In this document: piece by piece, positions 15,088-21,095 of the stretch
Layout of the letters: every line of letters starts with the position of its first letter
Position numbering within the stretch: position 1 is the first letter of the stretch
Source of the DNA: a virus
Strand: one strand, 5' to 3'
DNA length: 21,095 nucleotides
IMG/VR virus record: IMGVR_UViG_3300005513_000032
Location: 1-21,095 of that record
The notes under the pieces: model-generated
The model's input: only the letters and a program-made list of their open reading frames with translations
Database searches by the model: none
Told to the model about the DNA's origin: nothing
Translations under genes and position numbers: made by a program

Positions 15088-15827
15088 GCCGCCACCTTCA
15101 ACCTTGCATACCTCGGCTCGCACCGCGTCGATTGCGAATAGGTGCCACAGTCCTTGCACTGATACCGGACATACTTACGCGTCTGCTTGAGCGAGTAGCC
15201 ACGGCGGATCAGGCGTTCACTGGCGCAGTTCGGGCAGCATTCCCCATCCTCGATCGAGGCGTTAGGCAGGCCAAGCACCCAGCCCTTTTCGTGCAGTTTG
15301 TCGAATACGGCCTCGGTGATCTTCACGTCGCCGATGTTGTATTTGCGCATCAGGGCTTGCGCTTTCGGATCGCCGGCCAGCACATCTGTCCATAGCTCAA
15401 AGCCGCCCGTATCGACCTTCTTGCCGACGCCAAGCCACTGTGCGACGTAGTCCAGCTTGTAGCTCGGCAACGCGACCTGCCGGCGCACCGACTTCATCAG
15501 GTCGATTTTTGCGAATGGCGATGACTTACTCAGGCCGCACTTGAGGAATTGAGCCTGAATCCAGCGAATGTCGAACTTGTCGGAGTTCCAGCCGATGACA
15601 CCATCCGCTTCGTCGAACAGGCGCAACAGCTCGCGGGCCATACCTTTCTCGCCATCGGACCATAGCGACTTGAAGATCATTTCGCGGCTATCGTGGAACT
15701 TGGCGGCAAAGCACAGCAAGCCACCAGGCCGGCGAATCTGGTTAATGGCGACGAACTGCTTATGAAGCCCCCACGTATAGACCTCATTTGGGCGCGTTTC
15801 GATGTCTATAGTGAGAAGACGACTCAT
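15084..15827 (-). CDS. DEDD-type 3'-5' exonuclease with C-terminal zinc ribbon
   Basis: The 247-residue product carries the three exonuclease motifs: DIET (Asp8, Glu10), VIGWNSDKFDIRW (Asp83/Asp86) and KYNIGDVKITE (Asp167, with Tyr163 suggesting the DEDDy class). It resembles the stand-alone RNase H-like exonuclease domain related to family B polymerase proofreading domains. A zinc ribbon follows (CCPNC at 197-201, CKDC at 224-227). No polymerase domain is present. Start ATG 15827 has AAGGA 7 bases upstream. The likely role is processing DNA ends in replication or recombination. Confidence 0.8.
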   Translation of the reverse strand: MSRLLTIDIETRPNEVYTWGLHKQFVAINQIRRPGGLLCFAAKFHDSREMIFKSLWSDGEKGMARELLRLFDEADGVIGWNSDKFDIRWIQAQFLKCGLSKSSPFAKIDLMKSVRRQVALPSYKLDYVAQWLGVGKKVDTGGFELWTDVLAGDPKAQALMRKYNIGDVKITEAVFDKLHEKGWVLGLPNASIEDGECCPNCASERLIRRGYSLKQTRKYVRYQCKDCGTYSQSTRCEPRYARLKVAA

Positions 15828-15836
15828 GAATAATCC

Positions 15837-16040
15837 TTAGTCAAGGAGCTGCTTAACTTTGGCCGCAACGCGAATAGCGCGTTCGGAATCTGCGATATGG
15901 TCATCGCGTTCCTGCTTGAGCGTTTCCGCCTTAGCGTGCTTTTGATCGGCGGTGGCGCGGAGATCCTCGGCCAAACTTAGAAGCTGCGCGCACTTCTTTT
16001 CCAGATCACCAACAATTGAACTGACAGTTTTATTAAACAT
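15837..16040 (-). CDS. Small coiled-coil protein
   Basis: The 67-residue product (MFNKTVSSIVGDLEKKCAQL, ATADQKHAKAETLKQERDD) is almost wholly charged heptad-like helix. GAGG lies 8 bases before the ATG. Small proteins of this kind are common in phage early regions and are usually annotated as hypothetical; no function is evident. It lies between the diphosphohydrolase-like and exonuclease genes, on the same transcript. Confidence 0.65.
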   Translation of the reverse strand: MFNKTVSSIVGDLEKKCAQLLSLAEDLRATADQKHAKAETLKQERDDHIADSERAIRVAAKVKQLLD

Positions 16041-16082
16041 GGCTGATCCTCTTTTGGCTTGTTTTGGGTTTTAAAGTCCGCT

Positions 16083-16787
16083 TCACAGTCGATCATCCGG
16101 CAACGTAACGTGATGCAACGGGTGTTGCGGATCGGTTACACATGTAGCTTTTGGAGCTACATGCCCAACATCGCCGATGCCGAAACCTTTCAATTCCTCG
16201 GGGGTCAGCAAGTCGCGCACCCCGTCAAGCTCAGCTTGCGTAGCAATGCGGCTGCCAGCGTTCGGCGATTTTGCGGCAATGCCAGCGTTCGGGCTGAAAC
16301 TGGCAAGATAGGCTGATTCGGCGGGGATGCCCTGAACGATGCTGAAATCCGCATCGGTGCCGACGACGTGCCAGTTGTTCGCGTCTTGCGCCTGCGCAGT
16401 GGCCGTGGTTTCGTCGTATAGCTGGCGGGCCGTCTTGGGTTGCCACGCTGGCGGCTTCTTCAACCAACGGTCCATGCGTGCGACAGACAATGCTGCCTCA
16501 CACTCTTCCTGCAACGCGGCCAGCGCACGCCATGCAACCTTCGTACGGTGCCTGACGCCATCGGTATCAATCGTGCCGCGCGCCACGAAATGACGCAGCA
16601 GGCAGTCGTCGTGATCGGTGGACTTCGTGCGATCCCAGTGCAGCGGCTTGCCGGGATTGTGCTGGGCATTCCCGATACAGGATAGCTGGGCTACGGCAAC
16701 CAGCGCGTCAGTGAAGTAGTCGAACAGGCCGGACGCGAGCGGGATGGCTTTTCGTGCAGCTGCGTCGCTGGGGAGTGAGTTGTTCAC
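16083..16787 (-). CDS. dATP/dGTP diphosphohydrolase N-terminal domain-like protein (DUF5664)
   Basis: The start is taken at GTG 16787, which overlaps the upstream TGA (GTGA); the adjacent GTG 16790 is equally possible. The 234-residue product opens with the block ARKAIPLASGLFDYFTDALV, then HWDRTKSTDHDDCLLRHFV and HRTKVAWRALAALQEECE. I recognise the PLA-x-G--DYF / HWDR-x-KSxDHxDC--RH pattern of the all-helical dATP/dGTP diphosphohydrolase-like family. Such enzymes are thought to adjust nucleotide pools; activity of this protein is inferred. The second half (SFSPNAGIAAKSPNAGSR) is low in complexity and has no recognised domain. Confidence 0.65.
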   Translation of the reverse strand: MNNSLPSDAAARKAIPLASGLFDYFTDALVAVAQLSCIGNAQHNPGKPLHWDRTKSTDHDDCLLRHFVARGTIDTDGVRHRTKVAWRALAALQEECEAALSVARMDRWLKKPPAWQPKTARQLYDETTATAQAQDANNWHVVGTDADFSIVQGIPAESAYLASFSPNAGIAAKSPNAGSRIATQAELDGVRDLLTPEELKGFGIGDVGHVAPKATCVTDPQHPLHHVTLPDDRL

Positions 16788-16954
16788 CACACCACCCCGC
16801 GAAGTTCCTCGACGCGGGCGCGGTGGTCAGCCTTGACGCTGGCGATGAGCTTCGTTGCGAGTTCATGCTGCCCGGAGCGCATAAGATCGGCGGCATGCGC
16901 CACGCGTCGCTGAAACTTCTTCGTCCAGCCGAAACAAACGGTTCGTTTCTTCAT
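16784..16954 (-). CDS. Small basic protein
   Basis: ATG 16954 is preceded by a strong ribosome-binding site (AAGAGGG, 8 bases upstream); 56 residues to TGA, which overlaps the next start. The product is MKKRTVCFGWTKKFQRRVAH, then LMRSGQHELATKLIASVKAD: basic and helical, resembling small conserved phage early proteins. It lies in the same frame as the gene upstream, whose apparent TAG stop is 12 codons before this ATG. Readthrough of that TAG would fuse the two. Confidence 0.6.
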   Translation of the reverse strand: MKKRTVCFGWTKKFQRRVAHAADLMRSGQHELATKLIASVKADHRARVEELRGVVW

Positions 16955-16990
16955 TGCACCAACCCTCTTAGGACTGGTGCCAGTAAATCC

Positions 16991-17287
16991 CTATTTCGTG
17001 CAAGCCATCCTTGAAAACCTTGCACTATCTTTGTTGCCATCACTGGCAAGGTAATAGACGTTCCTCCGACTCACTCCGAGTCGCTCCGCCGTAACATCCG
17101 GCCCCAGCGTCGGCAGCAACTTCGCCGCCTCAATAGCTTTGCGGTCACGGTTTGCGCCCTCGTCAATGGCTATCATGTTATTTATGGTTTCCGCGCTGAA
17201 CTTCTCGCAGCGAGCAACTGACCAGCCGCAATCGTGCAGCAGCTCGGCCAGCTCACCCAACTTCGCATGTGCGGCTTGGCTAATCAT
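16991..17287 (-). CDS. Helix-turn-helix protein ending at TAG
   Basis: The 98-residue product begins MISQAAHAKLGELAELLHDC. Near residues 66-82 it has a helix-turn-helix-like segment (VTAERLGVSRRNVYYLASD), suggesting DNA binding. Start ATG 17287 has AAGGGGTG overlapping the preceding stop. The only stop is TAG at 16993-16991. This is the only gene in the window that appears to end in TAG; if UAG were sense here the reading would continue into the small basic protein downstream for 167 residues in total. Because that gene has its own ribosome-binding site, I take TAG as the stop. Confidence 0.6.
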   Translation of the reverse strand: MISQAAHAKLGELAELLHDCGWSVARCEKFSAETINNMIAIDEGANRDRKAIEAAKLLPTLGPDVTAERLGVSRRNVYYLASDGNKDSARFSRMACTK

Positions 17288-17290
17288 GTT

Positions 17291-17689
17291 TCACCCCTTC
17301 AAGTAATCAAGGATCGTAGCTTTCGCCGCTTCCCAACCTTTGCAGACCGCCACGCGATAGCCCGCATTGCCGAGGAATAGGTGGCACTCGGCTTGTTCGG
17401 GATCGACGCGGCCACCTTTAACTCGCTTGAGTTCGACATATAGGCCATGAAATCCGCCGCGCGATACAGGCAGGCACAGATCGGGAATCCCTTTCTTCAC
17501 GCCCGACTTCTTCAACTTCACCGCCGTCACGATATTCACGAACGCGCCGTTCGGGATCGAATGAAGCCAGCGCAGCTCGGGATACTTCTTGCTTGCCAGT
17601 TCCGCCCATTCCATCAGCGCCGATTGCTCGTCGTACTCGGTCGGTACGGGAGGTTTCGGCGCAGTGAGCTTGAAGGGCTTGGCGGTCAT
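17291..17689 (-). CDS. VRR-NUC domain nuclease
   Basis: The 132-residue product is a minimal VRR-NUC protein: EYDEQSALMEWAEL at the N-terminus, WLHSIPNGAF, KKGIPDLCLPV (Asp70) and GLYVELKRVKGG (Glu86, Lys88), then a C-terminal helix. These are the restriction-endonuclease-like catalytic residues (E/D...EXK) of the family found in phages and in FAN1-type repair nucleases. It likely cuts structured DNA in replication or recombination. It sits among NinB-like and HNH genes, with an ATGA start overlap. Confidence 0.85.
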   Translation of the reverse strand: MTAKPFKLTAPKPPVPTEYDEQSALMEWAELASKKYPELRWLHSIPNGAFVNIVTAVKLKKSGVKKGIPDLCLPVSRGGFHGLYVELKRVKGGRVDPEQAECHLFLGNAGYRVAVCKGWEAAKATILDYLKG

Positions 17690-17934
17690 GCCGCCTTCTT
17701 CTCATAGCTGCGCAGCGAATACAGGAACACCTTATCCTTCCCTGACCGCTTCATCTCTGGCGGCAAATAGAACGGGCGGCGCGTTAGCTTCTTCGTCTTG
17801 ACGAGATAGCACAGCGTCCCCGTAACGCGATTGGCTGTGACACCAAGCTCAAGGACAAAATCATCGACGGTTCCCGGACCTTCTGCGAACACGTCAAGGA
17901 TTTTCTTGCAAACAGAGTTTTCGTGGGTCGGCAT
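17686..17934 (-). CDS. Small winged-helix-type protein
   Basis: The start is ATG 17934, overlapping the HNH gene stop (TGATG); the longer open frame upstream only translates the HNH gene in the wrong frame. The 82 residues (MPTHENSVCKKILDVFAEGP, TVDDFVLELGVTANRVTGT, LCYLVKTKKLTRRPFYLP) look like a winged helix: helix, recognition helix, then a basic wing. A DNA-binding or regulatory role is inferred. Confidence 0.6.
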   Translation of the reverse strand: MPTHENSVCKKILDVFAEGPGTVDDFVLELGVTANRVTGTLCYLVKTKKLTRRPFYLPPEMKRSGKDKVFLYSLRSYEKKAA

Positions 17935-18221
17935 CACTTCACCTTCAGCACAAGTTGTCCGGCGTCGATCAGCCGGGAATGGGTTAGGACGATGGCGCGA
18001 TCCATCTGCGCGCGGCGTTCGGCGCGGTCTAGGAGCCGCCCGTTGTCGATTTCGTGATGGCACTCGGGGCAGAGTGCAGCGGTCATATACGCGGCGGATT
18101 TCTGACCCATTCCGCGATCCTGATTGGAATGGGCGACCTGCACTCCCCACTTGCCGCATAGGCTGCATGTTTCCAGGCTGGCGACGGCAGCGAACCACTT
18201 ACGGTCGGCGGCAGTGGTCAT
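17934..18221 (-). CDS. HNH-type recombination nuclease (DUF968/Nin-like)
   Basis: The 95-residue product has CSLCG (Cys19, Cys22), VAHSN (His31) and ALCPECHHEIDNG (Cys51, Cys54, His55-56), the zinc-bound HNH arrangement of small lambdoid Nin-region nucleases. Genes directly up- and downstream overlap it by 1-4 bases, and it follows the NinB-like gene by one small gene. A role in resolving recombination or replication intermediates is likely from context. Confidence 0.7.
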   Translation of the reverse strand: MTTAADRKWFAAVASLETCSLCGKWGVQVAHSNQDRGMGQKSAAYMTAALCPECHHEIDNGRLLDRAERRAQMDRAIVLTHSRLIDAGQLVLKVK

Positions 18222-18442
18222 GCAGCTAGCTCATTGCAATTAGGACATGGGATTCCGCGCTTGGCCTTAGTTACCGAGATGGCAAGCCAGTCGGTTACGT
18301 GATCGCAAATCAGACAATTCATGCGAACGGTGGCTAGTCCATCATCGTAATCATCGTGGGACGCATCGCAGACATGCATTAGCCTTTTAGGCTTGGCGCG
18401 CGGTGGCTTAAGTTCGACAAACATATCGGGTAGTCGATTCAT
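18218..18442 (-). CDS. Small zinc-ribbon protein
   Basis: The 74-residue product has two CxxC pairs, NCLICDH and PCPNCNEL, a spacing expected of a zinc ribbon, after a basic N-terminus (VELKPPRAKPKRLMHV). It overlaps both neighbours by 4 bases within the recombination-gene block, which suggests a DNA- or RNA-binding accessory protein. Function unknown. Confidence 0.6.
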   Translation of the reverse strand: MNRLPDMFVELKPPRAKPKRLMHVCDASHDDYDDGLATVRMNCLICDHVTDWLAISVTKAKRGIPCPNCNELAA

Positions 18443-18867
18443 GCGACCCTCCTCTGCTCACCCTCATACGGCTCAGGGATATACGCACCACATTGCGCAG
18501 CGGCACGGAACACGACGGTCTCAAGCAGTTCGCCGAACGCCTTGGCATCCATGACATTCCGCTTGCCGTTTTCATCGCGTGTCGTGGTGCGGAATGGCAC
18601 GCTCTCGACGCCCTGCGGATTACATGGCGTCTTAGGGCACTTGCGGTCTACCCATCCGAAAAATTGTCCACACACCCACTGGTGTATGTCTTCCACCGTG
18701 TAGCCCATCGCCTCGGCAATCGGGCCGTAGCACACGCCGAACAGGTAAGCGTTCTGCGGATGCGTGCGCTCTTTCTTCCAAGCCTTCGCCGATACTTCCA
18801 GCGGCAGCTTGAGCGTGTGCAGGAACGTAACCCAGCGGGATAGCTCGGCAGGATTGGTGATCTTCAT
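18439..18867 (-). CDS. ninB: NinB/Orf-like recombination mediator
   Basis: The start is ATG 18867, overlapping the TGA of the gene before it; the GTG 15 bases upstream lies inside that gene. The 142-residue length matches lambda NinB (about 146). Shared features are KKERTHPQNAYLFGV (R-x-x-x-QN block), a middle segment VEDIHQWVCGQFF, and a C-terminal block FRTTTRDENGKRNVMDAKAF followed by GELLETVVFRAA, like the ST/TT - FAELLE block of NinB. Lambda NinB (Orf) is a single-strand-DNA-binding recombination mediator. Assignment by pattern. Confidence 0.65.
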   Translation of the reverse strand: MKITNPAELSRWVTFLHTLKLPLEVSAKAWKKERTHPQNAYLFGVCYGPIAEAMGYTVEDIHQWVCGQFFGWVDRKCPKTPCNPQGVESVPFRTTTRDENGKRNVMDAKAFGELLETVVFRAAAQCGAYIPEPYEGEQRRVA

Positions 18868-19051
18868 AACGGCCACCCGCACGCCTTAGCCAGTCCGCGA
18901 TAGACCGGCATCGCCTCAGCCAGCGCCATCATTTCCGATGCCTTAGCGCGCCAGTGCGACCGATGCGTGCCAGATTGGTCGTAATGGCCTGCACCGTTGC
19001 GCGAGTCGCAGATTTCACGGGCGAGGGATTCGAGTTTTCGAAGTTGGTCAT
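18864..19051 (-). pseudogene. Small early gene with a 1-base frame break in an A-tract
   Basis: From ATG 19051 (overlapping the methylase TGA) the frame reads MTNFEN and soon meets a stop. The -1 frame reads KLESLAREICDSRNGAGHY, then SHWRAKASEMMALAEAMP and GLAKACGWPL, ending at a TGA that overlaps the NinB-like start. That frame has no start codon of its own. One extra A in the AAAA tract (19038-19035) would join them as MTNFEKLESLAREI, 62 residues, with both ends in ATGA overlaps. It is either a real or sequencing indel, or a slippage site. Confidence 0.6.
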
Positions 19052-19887
19052 GCGATCAGCCTCTGTTGTGCCTGCATCGCATGCGCGGGCTCGTTAAACC
19101 AAAGAGACTCCACGCGCTCCCTCGCTCCATCCGCGTGAGCTGCACGATCAACGCGGAACCAGTCGCCATATAATCCGTTATAGAGTTCGGACGGATAGCC
19201 GGAAAGAACGACCATTCCCTTAAGCCGCTTAAGTCCATCTGCCAAAGTTACGTGCTGCTCGTCAGAAAGCTCATGCTTATAAGACTTTCGCTTAAGGTCA
19301 TGATTGACTTTCACGGATCTGGTTGAATGCACATATGGCGGATCAACGTAATGCAGTGTTTCTTCACCGTCCTGATGCACCATCACTGCCATTGCATCGC
19401 GTTGCTCGATTACCACGCCGCGCAGCCTTTCGATTAACGGCTCAACTGCGTCAGCATAGTTAGCCCAGTCATGCGCCGGCGTCGTTCCACTGCGACTGCT
19501 ATTAGCTCGGAATCCAGATAGCTCACCACATGCAGCGGCGCTGCCGAACCCCTGAAAGCTGCGCAGAATTGTTCGCCGAGCCTGCTCGATGGGATCGTTA
19601 GATGGAACATATGCGGCAACGAACTCAGCCCTACTGAAGGGCGTAAGACGTATTGCTTCATGCAGCGCGGCGCCGTGGTCACGCATAACACGAAACACGT
19701 TGACTATCTCGCCATCCAGGTCGTTGTAGACCTCTGCATAGCTGCGCGGCTTCCTGAGTAATACCGAGCCACCACCGCCGAATGGTTCAACATAAACCCG
19801 GTGCGGCGGAAGGTTGGTGATTATCCACGGGGCCAACTTCCATTTCCCGCCGTGATAACGAACAATTGGTCTTGTGAGAGATTTCAC
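19048..19887 (-). CDS. N6-adenine DNA methyltransferase, D12/Dam class
   Basis: The 279-residue product starts at GTG overlapping the upstream TGA. It shows IVRYHGGKWKLAPWI, the S-adenosylmethionine motif VEPFGGGGSVLL (35-40), NDLDGE (55-60) and catalytic DPPY (182-185) in HYVDPPYVHST, followed by HVTLADGLKRLKG and LSGYPSELY, the usual order for Dam/DpnM-type enzymes. No restriction partner is adjacent, so it is probably an orphan methylase that protects phage DNA or marks it for replication or packaging. Target site not predictable. Confidence 0.9.
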   Translation of the reverse strand: MKSLTRPIVRYHGGKWKLAPWIITNLPPHRVYVEPFGGGGSVLLRKPRSYAEVYNDLDGEIVNVFRVMRDHGAALHEAIRLTPFSRAEFVAAYVPSNDPIEQARRTILRSFQGFGSAAACGELSGFRANSSRSGTTPAHDWANYADAVEPLIERLRGVVIEQRDAMAVMVHQDGEETLHYVDPPYVHSTRSVKVNHDLKRKSYKHELSDEQHVTLADGLKRLKGMVVLSGYPSELYNGLYGDWFRVDRAAHADGARERVESLWFNEPAHAMQAQQRLIA

Positions 19888-20108
19888 CGTCCACCCCTCC
19901 GCTTGGCATCCATCTCGTTCGCATTCTTCAGCGCCCGGTCAATCCGAAACTGCATGCGCAGCCACGTCTGCACGACTTCGCGGCAATTGCCGGTTGTGCA
20001 ATCGGAGTGTTCGCAGCGTTCCGGCAACGCCTTGGTCTGATCGGCCCATTGGCTTGCGGGCAGCTTGGAAATGCGCTGCGCCTCAGTGAGGCAATAGCTG
20101 GCAGTCAT
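19884..20108 (-). CDS. Small hypothetical early protein with a Cys cluster
   Basis: The 74-residue product (MTASYCLTEAQRISKLPASQ, RCEHSDCTTGNCREVVQTWL, then a basic end DAKRRGGR) overlaps both neighbours by 4 bases. Three cysteines in CEHSDCTTGNC could bind a metal. No function recognised; the coupled junctions support it as a gene. Confidence 0.6.
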   Translation of the reverse strand: MTASYCLTEAQRISKLPASQWADQTKALPERCEHSDCTTGNCREVVQTWLRMQFRIDRALKNANEMDAKRRGGR

Positions 20109-20302
20109 GCCGACAGCCTCATTTCGGGACGGCCCATGCGGCGCATGCGCACCGTGTGAAGCTCGCGCACTTCGCCACTGGCGCGCAGTTCGTCAGCGGC
20201 GTGACGGATACCGCTCACGCTGCATCCGAGAAAGCGGGATAGCTCAGGGATGGTCAATGGCGTGACGCGCAGGGCGAATAGAATCCGGTCGCGGATGTTC
20301 AT
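20105..20302 (-). CDS. Small winged helix-turn-helix protein
   Basis: The 65-residue product MNIRDRILFALRVTPLTIPE, then LSRFLGCSVSGIRHAADEL and a basic wing VRMRRMGRPEMRLS, is a minimal winged helix: LTIPELSRFLGCS-x-x-x-IRHAADEL is the turn and recognition helix. It lies in the replication operon with 4-base overlaps and could be a local regulator or replication accessory. Confidence 0.65.
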   Translation of the reverse strand: MNIRDRILFALRVTPLTIPELSRFLGCSVSGIRHAADELRASGEVRELHTVRMRRMGRPEMRLSA

Positions 20303-20976
20303 GCCGCAGCCTCCGGGTCAGGCTCGCGCAAAATGTCGCGCACTCGGTCAAGGTGTTCTTTCACCACCTCGGGGCTGGCTGGCTTGATCGGCGTCACGGT
20401 CTTTTCGAGCAGCGCCACGGGTGCCACCGGAAGCTCGCCGCCGCCAATGACATATTCGACCGCAAGACCGTAGGCATCCTGCAACATCCGCTCAGCCTGC
20501 TTGCCCTGCGCGTTGCGGTAGGCGTAAACGTTCAAGTTCGACCAGACCAGGCGCGAGAATCGGCTTACCTCGATCCTTTCCTCGCCGCCAGCTAGCCACT
20601 TGCGCTGGGTAAGCAGCTTGAACACTTCCGAATTGACCTTTGCCGGCGTCGGGATTTCATGACACATGGCGCAGAAGCTGGTTGAACTCGGCGGCCAGTT
20701 GCTGCCGCGTAACGTGTCGGCACGGAATCCTGCGGCCAACTGTTCGGCGGTCAAACCCGACAACGTGCTACGCCATTCTGCGGCGGCAATGCCGGACGGG
20801 GAATCACTGTACTGACTCACCCAGGCGTTGCCGTATCGGCTCCCCATCCGCATCCATACCTGCTCGATCATCGGAGCCGATAGAGGCTTGCGCTGCTCGT
20901 TCGGCGCGGCCAGCGTGGATGTTTTGCTCGATCCGCTCGACGGCGGAGAGCTTGCGGCTTGGCTGAATGTTTGCAT
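20299..20976 (-). CDS. Lambda P-like replication protein (helicase loader)
   Basis: The start is ATG 20976 with GGAG about 8 bases upstream; a TTG further upstream lies inside the O-like gene and is less likely. The 225-residue length is close to lambda P (233). The middle block MIEQVWMRMGSRYGNAWVSQ, followed by EQLAAGFRADTLRGSNWPPS and TSFCAMC, resembles the P family (helicase loaders that bring host DnaB to the O-bound origin). It overlaps the O-like gene by 173 bases in another frame, an unusually long overlap. Confidence 0.65.
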   Translation of the reverse strand: MQTFSQAASSPPSSGSSKTSTLAAPNEQRKPLSAPMIEQVWMRMGSRYGNAWVSQYSDSPSGIAAAEWRSTLSGLTAEQLAAGFRADTLRGSNWPPSSTSFCAMCHEIPTPAKVNSEVFKLLTQRKWLAGGEERIEVSRFSRLVWSNLNVYAYRNAQGKQAERMLQDAYGLAVEYVIGGGELPVAPVALLEKTVTPIKPASPEVVKEHLDRVRDILREPDPEAAA

Positions 20977-21095
20977 TTCGTGTCTCCGGCTTGATTTCAA
21001 AAAGGCCCGTCCACCCGCGCTCGATCGACTGCTCAATAACGGCGGTCGGGTCGTGGCCCTTGGTTCGCAGCTTGGTCAGTGTCGCCAGCGAGAGT
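20804..21095 (-). CDS. O-like replication initiator, C-terminal part (partial)
   Basis: The frame is open from the right edge to TGA 20806-20804. It reads LATLTKLRTKGHDPTAVIEQ, then SIERGWTGLFEIKP, then a polar tail VERIEQNIHAGRAERAAQAS ending GESVQ. The LRxKGHDPxxVIxQSIxxGWTGLF block is the usual C-terminus of phage replication proteins with an N-terminal helix-turn-helix (lambda O/DnaT-like group), here cut by the window edge. The N-terminal DNA-binding part and the origin lie outside the window. Confidence 0.7.
   Translation of the reverse strand, partial: LSLATLTKLRTKGHDPTAVIEQSIERGWTGLFEIKPETRNANIQPSRKLSAVERIEQNIHAGRAERAAQASIGSDDRAGMDADGEPIRQRLGESVQ

Noticed and set aside
17935-18198. 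N-terminal extension of the winged-helix gene (reading upstream of 17934)
   Set aside because: The extension is arginine-rich out-of-frame translation of the HNH gene; the ATG at 17934 overlaps the HNH stop as TGATG, the usual junction here.
1-21095. CRISPR arrays, insertion sequences, integrase or attachment sites
   Set aside because: No regularly spaced repeats, transposase motifs, terminal inverted repeats or integrase motifs were seen on reading both strands.

Overview
The window is part of a tailed-phage genome, probably infecting a GC-rich member of the Pseudomonadota. The early half resembles lambdoid phages (O-like and P-like replication proteins, a NinB-like protein, spanins Rz/Rz1). 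The virion half resembles podoviruses (P22-like portal and gp10-like tail factor, SU10/DUF5309-like capsid). Every gene lies on the minus strand, so transcription runs from high to low coordinates, and most neighbours overlap by 1-4 bases (ATGA, GTGA, TGATG, TAATG). No integrase or repressor is in the window, so lifestyle cannot be read.

Reading in transcription order: 21095-19884 replication initiation (O-like C-terminus, P-like protein, small DNA-binding-type proteins); 19887-14593 DNA metabolism (Dam-like methylase, NinB-like protein, two putative nucleases, dATP/dGTP diphosphohydrolase-like protein, DEDD exonuclease, and a gene in the position of a late regulator); 14592-14224 a gene-free leader likely to hold the late promoter; 14223-10582 lysis cassette (holin, SAR endolysin, Rz/Rz1) carrying extra cargo (HNH nuclease, lipoprotein trypsin-like protease, tiny membrane proteins); 10592-1 packaging and virion genes (terminase, portal, scaffold, capsid, adaptor, tail factors, an Asp/Asn-hydroxylase-like enzyme).

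The main result is that UAG is read as an amino acid, most likely glutamine, in the packaging and virion module. Eleven consecutive-module genes (small and large terminase, portal, scaffold, capsid, adaptor, gp10-like protein and four others) contain 16 in-frame TAG codons. With TAG read through, each becomes one full-length protein that ends at TGA or TAA, usually overlapping the next start codon. In ten of the eleven genes the first TAG lies within codons 4-48, so without suppression almost nothing useful would be made. No in-frame sense TAG is seen in the lysis or early genes. Exactly at the boundary of the recoded module lies a tRNA-like sequence with anticodon CUA, a G discriminator as in tRNA-Gln, and an encoded CCA (10442-10512). 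It is nested inside a small protein-coding gene. Together this looks like a code switch that makes late virion synthesis depend on a phage suppressor tRNA. Phage UAG recoding as such is known; the nesting of the tRNA, the N-terminal clustering of TAGs and the restriction to the packaging/virion genes deserve checking.

Other points: one early gene appears to end at TAG, directly in frame with its downstream neighbour (16991); one early gene has a 1-base frame break in an A-tract (19035-19038); and a gene remnant sits just after the HNH nuclease in the lysis cassette.
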